A stretch of DNA of 7,133 bases, taken from contig CAMDFE010000074.1 of the NCBI GenBank assembly GCA_945897395.1, positions 1 to 7,133 of the forward strand, read 5' to 3'. The stretch's first letter is position 1. Every line of letters begins with the position of its first letter. Position numbers and translations under genes: made by a program. Below, piece after piece: positions 1 through 6,662 of the stretch. The DNA is from Chryseobacterium gleum (GTDB lineage: Bacteria; Bacteroidota; Bacteroidia; Flavobacteriales_D; Sanyastnellaceae). Below the pieces are notes generated by a model. That model was not told the origin of the DNA. It worked only from the letters and a program-made list of their open reading frames with translations, and ran no database searches.

Positions 1-1134
1 AGTGGAAACTTTGGAATTCATACTTTCGATCGCGATAGCAACGATTTGAATTGGTGGGGAAAAGCGGGTTATCGCTTGGCTGCAGACGCATTTAATTCCA
101 ACGAGCATTTTGTAGATGTTAGCGGTGGAGCTAGCAAGCTTGTTAAGACCGAAGTGTTTAGTGGTGAATTTGGAATCACCTATAACAAGTTCAATTCAAA
201 CGGTCTTGATTGGTCAGCGGACAACCCAAATATTTGGGGCGAAGATGATTCATTAAGAACCATCCGGTCTGTTGATAACGCCATTGTGCGCTTCATTCCG
301 ACTGCCTACACAGTTTACAAAGATCTTCGCGTGAAGATTGGAATGGCATTTTACATGCAGTCGCGTGGAGAGCAACGCGGGCATTTCTATCCGCAAGCGG
401 AAGTGAGTTACAGTATCCTTGATGGAATGTTTGTCCCTTATGCAGGAATTAAAGGTTCATTGGCGCCGACAACGTATTACGGTTTATACAATCAGAATCC
501 GTTTGTAGTTGTTCAACCGCAATTGCTGAATCAGAATAACAAGATGCAATTGTTTGGTGGTGTAAGTGGTTCAATTTCGCGACGTGTGAATTACACCGTT
601 GGCGCTGAGCTGAACACGATTGAGAATTTTGCATTTTTCGTGAACGACAGTTTGTTCTCTAGAGGAAATATGCAAGGTGTTTTGTACGACAATTTGAGAG
701 TGGTGAAAGCGAAGGGTGAAATTGAAGTTTTAGGTGGAAAGAAATGGAATGCAAAAATCGGAGGTTCTTATTCTTATTTCGAAACCGATCAACAATATGC
801 GTGGCAATTGCCGAATCTTCAGTTCTCGGCAGAGGCATCTTATAATTTGAACTCGAAGTTCAAATTCAATTTCCAGGGAATGTATTACGGCGAGCGTTGG
901 GCGAAGTCAGTGTTGCCTGTTACAGGCAGAGACGCTTTATTGCAATTAGACGGGTCTTATGTGTATAAAATGAAAGGATTCGTAGACGTGAATTTGCGCA
1001 CTACGTATACCTATAACGAGCGCCTTTCTGCTTATTTGCAGTTCAATAATATCTTGGCTCAGAAATACGCTATTTACAGCGGAATTCCAACGCAGCGCTT
1101 CTTTGCTGCCTTGGGAGCTTCTTATTCGTTTTAA
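1..1134 (+). CDS. Outer-membrane beta-barrel protein, TonB-dependent-receptor type, C-terminal part (5' end outside window)
   Basis: The reading frame is open from base 1 and shows 377 residues ending at TAA. A TTG at 46 could serve as a start, but the codons before it continue the same frame without a stop, so this is a truncated gene and not a 362-residue one. The visible part is a run of alternating polar/hydrophobic, aromatic-rich strands separated by Asn/Asp/Gly-rich loops, as in an outer-membrane barrel. Near the end, FNNILAQKY (residues about 348-356) resembles the 'NNLxNxxY' pattern of the last strands of TonB-dependent receptors, and the protein ends ASYSF with the terminal Phe used for outer-membrane insertion. 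The plug domain, TonB box and signal peptide would lie upstream and cannot be seen, so TonB dependence is inferred. The substrate cannot be told. It is followed by its own terminator and is not in an operon with gyrB. Confidence 0.8.
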   Translation, partial: SGNFGIHTFDRDSNDLNWWGKAGYRLAADAFNSNEHFVDVSGGASKLVKTEVFSGEFGITYNKFNSNGLDWSADNPNIWGEDDSLRTIRSVDNAIVRFIPTAYTVYKDLRVKIGMAFYMQSRGEQRGHFYPQAEVSYSILDGMFVPYAGIKGSLAPTTYYGLYNQNPFVVVQPQLLNQNNKMQLFGGVSGSISRRVNYTVGAELNTIENFAFFVNDSLFSRGNMQGVLYDNLRVVKAKGEIEVLGGKKWNAKIGGSYSYFETDQQYAWQLPNLQFSAEASYNLNSKFKFNFQGMYYGERWAKSVLPVTGRDALLQLDGSYVYKMKGFVDVNLRTTYTYNERLSAYLQFNNILAQKYAIYSGIPTQRFFAALGASYSF

Positions 1135-1162
1135 AGTAGCAATTTGTTAACGAAATGTTCAT

Positions 1163-1193
1163 AAAACCACGGGGGCTTCGGCCCCCGTTTTTT
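1163..1193 (+). terminator. Rho-independent terminator of the barrel gene
   Basis: A perfect 8-bp stem (1169-1176 paired with 1181-1188, including five consecutive G-C pairs) is closed by the very stable C(UUCG)G tetraloop. It is flanked by AAAA at 1163-1166 and six T at 1188-1193. It lies about 30 bases after the stop codon of the upstream gene. The A run before the stem is too short to claim strong termination on the opposite strand. Confidence 0.93.
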
Positions 1194-1222
1194 GCTACAG
1201 CAATGGGCCTTTCGTAACTTTG
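1191..1222 (+). promoter_or_regulatory. gyrB promoter, Bacteroidota sigma-ABfr type
   Basis: TAACTTTG at 1215-1222 is an exact match to the Bacteroidota -7 consensus TAnnTTTG. TTTG at 1191-1194 lies 20 bases upstream, in the right place for the -33 element (TTTG or TTG). Transcription would start near 1228-1230, leaving a leader of about 70 bases before the gyrB ATG. The -33 element is formed by the end of the upstream terminator's T tract, so the two signals overlap. The assignment comes from sequence match and position only. Confidence 0.72.
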
Positions 1223-1300
1223 GTCACCTTGAAAAAATGGGCTTGTCCCAATCTTCAATTTGAAATAAAAAAGTTAGATAATTAATAGTCCTACGAGAGA

Positions 1301-3262
1301 ATGAGTGAAGAAATAGAAAATACCCTTACCCCCGGTTATACCGCTGACAATATTCAGTCGTTAGAAGGAATGGAGCACGTGCGCATGCGTCCCGCTATGT
1401 ACATCGGAGATATTGGTACTCGAGGCCTTCACCACTTGGTGTATGAGGTTGTCGATAACAGTATCGATGAAGCGTTAGCTGGTCATTGTGATACCATCAA
1501 TGTATTCATTAATCCAGACAACAGCGTTACGGTTAAAGATAACGGACGTGGTATTCCTGTTGACATGCATAAGAAGGAAGGCGTAAGCGCCCTTCAAGTT
1601 GTAATGACCAAGATTGGTGCGGGTGGAAAGTTCGATAAAGGATCTTACAAAGTATCGGGTGGTCTTCACGGTGTTGGTGTGAGTTGCGTGAACGCACTTT
1701 CTATCGCATTGAAGGCAGAGGTTTTTCGTGAAGGTAAAATGTATGTGCAAGAATATAGTTGCGGAAAGGCGTTGTATCCGGTGAAAGAAATCGGAACCAC
1801 AGAACTTCGTGGAACTACTGTGACCTTCCTTCCTGACAATACTATTTTCGATACAGCGGAATACAATTTCGACACGTTAGCAAATCGCTTACGTGAACTT
1901 TCGTTCTTGAACAAAGGCATTCGTCTTCACTTAACAGATGAGCGTGAAGTAAACGAAGACGGTTCATTTAAAACCGAAGATTTTTACAGCGAAGCTGGAT
2001 TAATTGAAATGGTGCAGTATTTAGATTTGAGTCGTCCAACCATCATTGGAACCATCATTCACATGGAGCGCACAGACGGTGCTATTCCGGTGGAAGTGGC
2101 AATGACTTACAACGATTCATACAACGAAAATGTTTTCTCTTATGTAAACAACATCAATACCCACGAAGGTGGAACACACTTGCAAGGATTCAAGCGCGGA
2201 TTAACCTCTACGCTGAAAGACTATGCAGACAAGAGTGGCTTGTTGGAAAAGGCGAAAGTTGAAATTGTTGGAGATGACTTCCGTGAGGGATTGACAGCAG
2301 TTGTTTCTGTAAAAGTTCAAGAGCCGCAGTTCGAAGGTCAGACCAAAACCAAATTGGGAAATAAGGAAGCTGTTGCTCCGGTGTCTCAAGTGGTAAGTGA
2401 AATGCTTCAGTCTTATTTGGAGGAGCATCCAGCGGAAGCAAAACAAATTGTTCAGAAAGTAATTCTTGCTGCTCAGGCGCGTATTGCTGCGAAAAAAGCA
2501 CGTGAGACTATCCAAAGAAAAGGAGTAGGATTTGGCGGTGGATTGCCGGGTAAGCTTTCTGACTGTTCAGAGAAAGATCCAAAGAAATCGGAATTGTTCT
2601 TAGTCGAGGGAGATTCGGCGGGTGGAACCGCTAAGCAAGGACGCGACCGTGTTTTCCAAGCTATCTTACCACTTCGTGGAAAAATCTTGAACGTTGAGAA
2701 AGCTATGCAACACCGCATACTTGAGAACGAAGAGATCAAAAACATGTACACCGCTTTAGGCGTATACATAGGGACCGAAGACGATAGCAAAGCATTGAAT
2801 ATTACGAAGCTTCGTTACCATAAGATTGTGATTATGTGCGACGCGGACGTAGATGGATCTCACATTGAGACGCTTATTTTAACGTTCTTCTTCCGTCACA
2901 TGAAAGAGTTGATAGACCATGGAATGATCTACATCGCAACTCCTCCGTTGTACCAGGTGAAGAAAGGAAACAAAGGCGAATACGCTTGGACCGAAGAGCA
3001 GCGCGATGCGTTGGTTAAGGAAATGCGTGGAGCTGGTTCTGAAACAAGTGTGAACGTTCAACGATACAAGGGTCTTGGAGAGATGAATGCGGAGCAGTTG
3101 TGGACGACTACTATGGATCCAACGACAAGAACATTGCGTCAAGTTACCATTGACAACGCTGCGGCGTGTGACCAGATATTTTCTATGCTTATGGGCGATG
3201 AGGTTCCACCTCGCAGAGCCTTTATTGAAGCGAATGCGAAATACGCGAAGATCGACGCGTAA
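1301..3262 (+). CDS. gyrB: DNA gyrase subunit B
   Basis: This is the ATPase and TOPRIM subunit of DNA gyrase, which with GyrA (not in the window) introduces negative supercoils into DNA in the cytoplasm. The 653-residue protein begins with a GHKL ATPase domain: the N-box YEVVDNSIDEA (48-58, catalytic Glu49, Mg-binding Asn53), DNGRGIP (80-86) and GGLHGVGVSCVNALS (120-134). The transducer domain follows, with QTKTKLGN (347-354; Lys349 should be the ATP-sensing lysine). The TOPRIM domain has LVEGDSAGG (434-442, Glu436) and CDADVDGSH (513-521, Asp514/Asp516). QRYKGLGEMNAEQLW (587-601) favours GyrB over ParE. The length is normal for GyrB lacking the roughly 165-residue insertion of the E. coli protein. 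Position 459 (E. coli Lys447) is Arg and position 438 (E. coli Asp426) is the conserved Asp. The start is the first in-frame ATG upstream of the conserved domain. No Shine-Dalgarno is evident, but the leader is A-rich. It is transcribed alone. Confidence 0.98.
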   Translation: MSEEIENTLTPGYTADNIQSLEGMEHVRMRPAMYIGDIGTRGLHHLVYEVVDNSIDEALAGHCDTINVFINPDNSVTVKDNGRGIPVDMHKKEGVSALQVVMTKIGAGGKFDKGSYKVSGGLHGVGVSCVNALSIALKAEVFREGKMYVQEYSCGKALYPVKEIGTTELRGTTVTFLPDNTIFDTAEYNFDTLANRLRELSFLNKGIRLHLTDEREVNEDGSFKTEDFYSEAGLIEMVQYLDLSRPTIIGTIIHMERTDGAIPVEVAMTYNDSYNENVFSYVNNINTHEGGTHLQGFKRGLTSTLKDYADKSGLLEKAKVEIVGDDFREGLTAVVSVKVQEPQFEGQTKTKLGNKEAVAPVSQVVSEMLQSYLEEHPAEAKQIVQKVILAAQARIAAKKARETIQRKGVGFGGGLPGKLSDCSEKDPKKSELFLVEGDSAGGTAKQGRDRVFQAILPLRGKILNVEKAMQHRILENEEIKNMYTALGVYIGTEDDSKALNITKLRYHKIVIMCDADVDGSHIETLILTFFFRHMKELIDHGMIYIATPPLYQVKKGNKGEYAWTEEQRDALVKEMRGAGSETSVNVQRYKGLGEMNAEQLWTTTMDPTTRTLRQVTIDNAAACDQIFSMLMGDEVPPRRAFIEANAKYAKIDA

Positions 3263-3304
3263 CCACACTCTTCTCGCTTTCGAGCGGGCAGGGTAACCTG
3301 CAAG

Positions 3305-3333
3305 AATAAGGGCCTCCGAAGGAGGCCCTTATT
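3305..3333. terminator. Bidirectional terminator between gyrB and the convergent mazG-like gene
   Basis: A perfect 13-bp inverted repeat (3305-3317 with 3321-3333) has a GAA triloop; the core is AGGGCCTCC/GGAGGCCCT with AT-rich ends. On the plus strand it is followed by the T-rich ATTTATTT, and it lies about 42 bases after the gyrB stop. Read from the minus strand, the stem ends in TTATTCTT and lies 20 bases after the mazG-like stop. Its symmetry and its place between convergent genes indicate that it serves both. Confidence 0.9.
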
Positions 3334-3335
3334 TA

Positions 3336-3352
3336 TTTCAACGAAGTTGAAA
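3336..3352. repeat. Small GAA-loop hairpin next to the shared terminator
   Basis: TTTCAAC (3336-3342) and GTTGAAA (3346-3352) form a perfect 7-bp stem around GAA (3343-3345). It sits two bases from the main terminator stem and directly after the mazG-like stop codon (3353-3355). In minus-strand transcripts it would fold just before the strong terminator hairpin. It may help termination or protect the 3' end of the mRNA, but the stem is AT-rich and its role is inferred. Confidence 0.45.
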
Positions 3353-3685
3353 CTACTTCAATTTCTCATTGTTCAAATGTCGCGTGGCATCGCGCTCAGT
3401 TTTCTTCTGCATGTTTTTTTCGAAGGCTTCTTGCAAATTGATTCCTGTCTGATTTGCGAGGCAAATCAGAACGAAAAGAACGTCGGCCATTTCATCGCCG
3501 AGGTCTTTGGCTTTGTCACTTTCTTTTTCACTTTGCTCGCCGTAGCGGCGGGCAATGATGCGAGCGACCTCACCGACTTCTTCAGTCAGCATAGCCATGT
3601 TGGTGAGCTCGCTGAAATAACGAACGCCAACAGTTTTAATCCATTCGTCTACTTGCGCTTGTAGCGCATTCAAATCTTTTTCCAT
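3353..3685 (-). CDS. MazG-like nucleotide pyrophosphohydrolase
   Basis: This is a 110-residue single-domain member of the all-alpha NTP pyrophosphohydrolase (MazG) superfamily. These cytoplasmic enzymes hydrolyse (d)NTPs, often non-canonical ones, to the monophosphate and pyrophosphate using Mg. The metal-binding pattern is intact: EEVGE at 35-39 (Glu36, Glu39) and DEMAD at 64-68 (Glu65, Asp68), giving ExxE...ExxD. The block NMAMLTEEVGEVARIIARRYGEQ (30-51) is typical of the short Bacteroidota form. The frame extends 31 codons upstream to 3778, but that part lies inside the permease gene, so I start at ATG 3685, where homologues of this length begin (from memory). That ATG overlaps the permease stop by one base (TGATG), which suggests translational coupling, and a GGAGGT lies five bases upstream. 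The exact substrate cannot be read from the sequence. Confidence 0.9.
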   Translation of the reverse strand: MEKDLNALQAQVDEWIKTVGVRYFSELTNMAMLTEEVGEVARIIARRYGEQSEKESDKAKDLGDEMADVLFVLICLANQTGINLQEAFEKNMQKKTERDATRHLNNEKLK

Positions 3686-5106
3686 CAATGACCTCCGGCC
3701 ATTTCGCCGATTTGAATGTTCTGCTTCTTCAAAATTCCTTTCACACGATAAGCGTAGAAGGCAAGGTATGCAAAGCAAGCAACTCCCACGAAATACGAAT
3801 ACTGAATGCCTAACATTGCATCATCTGACAACGCACCTTGCGCCACAGAAACAAATCCACCGCCCATAATCATCATGATCAAGAGACTCGATCCTGTGTT
3901 CGTTCGGCTTCCCAATCCTGCTATACCTAGTGTGAAAATACATGGCCACAAAGTGCTGCAGAACAAACCGACAGACATGAATGCAAATACACTCATCATT
4001 CCAGTCGAGAAAATTCCAACCAACAATGCAGCAATACCCATAAGCGAATACATGAACAATTGCTTAATCGGATTCCCTTCACTTATTTTATCCGCTACAA
4101 TAAGTACCAATACTAAACCCAAATACGGATAAAAGTTCGCTACTGGGTGCCCTGCAATGGCGTTCACCAGTATGAAAATTCCGAAAGCAGCGAATGGAAG
4201 AATAATATTCAATTTGCTTTTCAACGATTGTGAAATATTGAATGATCCTGCAGCACTTGTCCAACGTCCAATCATCAAACTTGCCCAGAACAAAGAAACA
4301 AACGGAGCAATTGCACTCTCTTCCGTTCCTAATTTTTGCTTCATGAATTCAGGAAGATTACTTGCGGTAGATACTTCAACACCTACATACAAGAAGATGG
4401 CAAGCATACCCATCGACAATTGTGGGTACTTCAAAATAGAAAGTAAACTAGCGTTGTCATCGTCAGACTTCACCGTTTCAATTTTATCTGGAACCGAAGA
4501 GAACTTGAACATAACAGCAGCAAGTACAAACGCAGCTCCTAAAACCAAATACGGAATTTGAACCGCTTTCAAGTCTAAAGTCGTTGGCCCAGATCCAATT
4601 CCACCAAAGATCGCAAACGAAACAATAACAGGTCCTATCGTAGTTCCCACGTTGTTAATTCCACCGGCTAAACTTAGACGCTGATTCCCTGTTGCAGGAT
4701 CACCCATTTGAATGGCCAACGGATTCGCAGCAATTTGCTGAAGCGAAAATCCAAGTCCTACAATGAACAGTCCCGAAATAAGCAACTCGAAAGATGCCGT
4801 GTTCGAAGCTGGGATGAACAACAACGTTCCGCATGCGGAAATTAAAAGTCCAAGAGCTAATCCATTTCTATACCCCAACGAATTCAAAATGTCTCGCTTC
4901 ATGATTGCTGAAACGGCGAAATAAACAAGCGAACCTACCGTATAGGCAACGTAAAAAGCAAAAGAGATTAATTGCGATTGCATTTGCGAAAGGTTCAACG
5001 CTTTCTTGAATACTGGAATTAAGATGTCGTTACTTGCTGCAACGAATCCCCAGAAAAAGAAAATTGAAATTAAGGTTGCCAATGCCCCTTTGGGTGCTTT
5101 TTGCAT
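3685..5106 (-). CDS. Sugar permease of the FucP/GluP branch of the major facilitator superfamily
   Basis: This is a 473-residue inner-membrane protein with about 12 hydrophobic segments in two halves, split by a polar loop (about 201-222). It is the usual size for proton- or sodium-coupled sugar symporters of the fucose/glucose/galactose/N-acetylglucosamine type. Family marks include FFFWGF (16-21) followed by SNDILIP (25-31), whose Asp27 matches the proton-carrying Asp46 of E. coli FucP. Others are QQIAANP (123-129), LAGGINNVGTTIGP (146-159), MIGRW (278-282) and the second-half signature LWPCIFTLGIAGLG (386-399) with NTGSSLLIMMIMGGG (403-417). The place of FucP Glu135 is Gln124, as I recall for GluP-like relatives, so L-fucose should not be assumed to be the substrate. 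The start at 5106 is preceded by the A-rich ACCAAACAAC. It lies 65 bp after the upstream gene, overlaps the mazG-like gene, and has no sugar-degradation gene beside it. Confidence 0.88.
   Translation of the reverse strand: MQKAPKGALATLISIFFFWGFVAASNDILIPVFKKALNLSQMQSQLISFAFYVAYTVGSLVYFAVSAIMKRDILNSLGYRNGLALGLLISACGTLLFIPASNTASFELLISGLFIVGLGFSLQQIAANPLAIQMGDPATGNQRLSLAGGINNVGTTIGPVIVSFAIFGGIGSGPTTLDLKAVQIPYLVLGAAFVLAAVMFKFSSVPDKIETVKSDDDNASLLSILKYPQLSMGMLAIFLYVGVEVSTASNLPEFMKQKLGTEESAIAPFVSLFWASLMIGRWTSAAGSFNISQSLKSKLNIILPFAAFGIFILVNAIAGHPVANFYPYLGLVLVLIVADKISEGNPIKQLFMYSLMGIAALLVGIFSTGMMSVFAFMSVGLFCSTLWPCIFTLGIAGLGSRTNTGSSLLIMMIMGGGFVSVAQGALSDDAMLGIQYSYFVGVACFAYLAFYAYRVKGILKKQNIQIGEMAGGH
3691..3696 (-). 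promoter_or_regulatory. Canonical Shine-Dalgarno before the mazG-like gene
   Basis: On the minus strand GGAGGT is followed by CATTG and then ATG, giving five bases of spacing, a textbook ribosome binding site. It supports the ATG at 3685 as the start. The same bases encode Gly-Gly near the end of the permease (…AGGH, stop), so coding needs may explain them. Bacteroidota ribosomes seldom depend on this sequence. Confidence 0.45.
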
Positions 5107-5171
5107 GTTGTTTGGTTTAAGATTTAGGCTGCAATATAATAATGTAATTTCTACAATAAGTAGAAGAGTTG

Positions 5172-6662
5172 TTATTTCTTATTCTTCCGAATAATCTCTT
5201 CCCACTTCTGTTGAATTCCTTCCGCAGGAAGAGGAGTGTATTCAAATTGAAGCAAGCCTTTGAAGTTCGTCTGCACGGCATACGGGACCGCGCCTATGCG
5301 GAGGTCTTGCATCAGCTTGAAGTCATTTCCGCCATACAATATTTCCATGTTTTCAAGCTTCAATGGCGCTATGGTTTTCTCGAACGATTCGAAAGTGTCG
5401 TGCATGCCAATCACCACAATACGAAAATCGGCTTTGTATTTCGAAGCCATGTGATTCAACAAGGCCAGGTCGCGCTGCGATGATTTCCCTTCATTAAAAA
5501 AATACAAGTACATATTTCGATCACAATGTTCACTGAATTTCCATTTGTCATTGTTAGAATTAATCAAGGTGAAATCAGGAAGAGCACTGTTCTTTTTCAA
5601 TATTGAAAACTCCGTTTCACAAGCTTTTGCCAATTGTTTGCTCGTCTCGAATTTGCTAGTACTCTGCACAATCCCAAGAAGCTTCTTCATGAGCGCCGGA
5701 CTGTGAGCGCGGGTGTAATAATTTTTTCGAATCGCAGCAATAAGAATCAGTTCTTCCAATTGCGCGAAGTGGGTGCTGTCTGGATTCAAATAATGAATAA
5801 TCGGCTCTGCAGTCTTTGCTGTTTCCATTAGCGTGGTAAACGCTTGCGCATCGCGTGTGTTCAACGAAGGATTTAAATAATTGGAGGCAAATAATTCCAA
5901 CCATTTAATGAAAGCGGAATTTTTTAAGTCAATAATTTTACTAATCGTTTCAAGGCTAACAGGGGCATTCGCCAGAAGACGCAAGGTGAAAATTTCACAC
6001 GCTGCATAATTTTTCAGAAATGAATCTTTCTTGAATTCAAGTTCAAACAACAGTTGCATTTTGTTTTCAAGCGATTCAATTTGCGTGAGGAAGTTCACCT
6101 GTGCCGATGCGTATTTCGAAGAGTCTTCCTTCGAGTTGAATTTCACCAAATCCGACTTCGGATTGTTCTCTTGTATGCGTGAAGTAGCAGCTTCGTTTTG
6201 ATGAGAATTTAAGAGTAAATAAACGAAAGAATTTTCAGACAGGAAGTTCGCTATTTCCACATTGATTTCTCCAATAACAGCATTCGTTCTGTCGGCACTG
6301 TTGTTTTCAATCCGCGCTTCGAAATTGCGAATAAGTCCGTTTTGTGTAACCGTTGTGTCCGCCGAAAGAAATTCAACTTGATACGTTTGCTTCGGTGAAA
6401 TCCACATGGAAATCTGCGCATTGCTTGTACACAAATACAAATTCTCTTTTTGTTTGGTTGGAATTTTTAATTCGAATTCTCCTTTAGCATTGGCTGTTGT
6501 CTGCGCAACAATATTCAAATTTTGAGTCAACGCATCTGTTGTAAAACACGCATAAACTTTGTTGTTCGATGCAACAGTGCCAGACCCTTTAATGAGGACT
6601 TCTTGTCCAAAAAGGAAATGCGCACTGAAAAGAAAAAATACAATTGAAATATGCTTCATCAT
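5172..6662 (-). CDS. Secreted thioredoxin-fold protein without a CxxC motif
   Basis: This 496-residue protein carries a signal peptide (basic MMKH, hydrophobic core, FGQ, likely cleaved near 19-20), so it should be in the periplasm or cell surface; there is no lipobox Cys. Residues about 22-100 form a beta-rich domain like the N-terminal domains (DUF4369-like) of Bacteroidota TlpA proteins. About 130-355 is mainly helical. From LPDF (361) to the end the protein reads as a TlpA/AhpC-type thioredoxin fold: strand YLYFF (385-389), helix, strand FRIVVIGM (413-420) and the cis-proline loop GAVP (457-460). The CxxC site is replaced by NEGKSSQ (390-396), and the five cysteines (39, 78, 222, 348, 380) all lie elsewhere, so oxidoreductase activity is unlikely and a structural or binding role is possible. 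Two consecutive ATGs (6662, 6659) are possible starts; the first overlaps the coaD stop as ATGA. The function is unknown. Confidence 0.8.
   Translation of the reverse strand: MMKHISIVFFLFSAHFLFGQEVLIKGSGTVASNNKVYACFTTDALTQNLNIVAQTTANAKGEFELKIPTKQKENLYLCTSNAQISMWISPKQTYQVEFLSADTTVTQNGLIRNFEARIENNSADRTNAVIGEINVEIANFLSENSFVYLLLNSHQNEAATSRIQENNPKSDLVKFNSKEDSSKYASAQVNFLTQIESLENKMQLLFELEFKKDSFLKNYAACEIFTLRLLANAPVSLETISKIIDLKNSAFIKWLELFASNYLNPSLNTRDAQAFTTLMETAKTAEPIIHYLNPDSTHFAQLEELILIAAIRKNYYTRAHSPALMKKLLGIVQSTSKFETSKQLAKACETEFSILKKNSALPDFTLINSNNDKWKFSEHCDRNMYLYFFNEGKSSQRDLALLNHMASKYKADFRIVVIGMHDTFESFEKTIAPLKLENMEILYGGNDFKLMQDLRIGAVPYAVQTNFKGLLQFEYTPLPAEGIQQKWEEIIRKNKK

Noticed and set aside
46..1134. 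A complete 362-residue gene starting at TTG 46
   Set aside because: The frame is open through base 1 and the product is only the end of a barrel, so the gene is cut by the window edge.
2201..2790. Several minus-strand open frames of about 100 codons within gyrB
   Set aside because: They are overlapping shadows of a highly conserved gene and give low-complexity or unrecognisable products.
3273..3286. Small hairpin (CTCG/CGAG or CGCT/AGCG) just after the gyrB stop
   Set aside because: Only four base pairs in two competing registers; the strong terminator is 20 bases further on.
3686..3778. A 31-residue N-terminal extension of the mazG-like protein up to ATG 3778
   Set aside because: It lies wholly inside the permease coding sequence, does not look like the MazG fold, and the internal ATG at 3685 has a TGATG overlap and a ribosome binding site.
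4157..4561. A 134-codon plus-strand open frame (and a 108-codon one at 3806-4132) antisense to the permease
   Set aside because: The products have no recognisable domain and mirror a well-supported membrane protein gene; no promoter of the TAnnTTTG type was seen for them.
5132..5156. A minus-strand promoter for the permease in the 65-bp gap (TTG, then TATATTG)
   Set aside because: The -7 element lacks one base of TAnnTTTG and the spacing of 15 bases is short; it is too weak to list, though a start in this gap remains possible.
5149..5165. Inverted repeat TTCTAC/GTAGAA in the gap after the thioredoxin-like gene
   Set aside because: Only six AT-rich base pairs with no T tract on the minus strand; too weak for a terminator.
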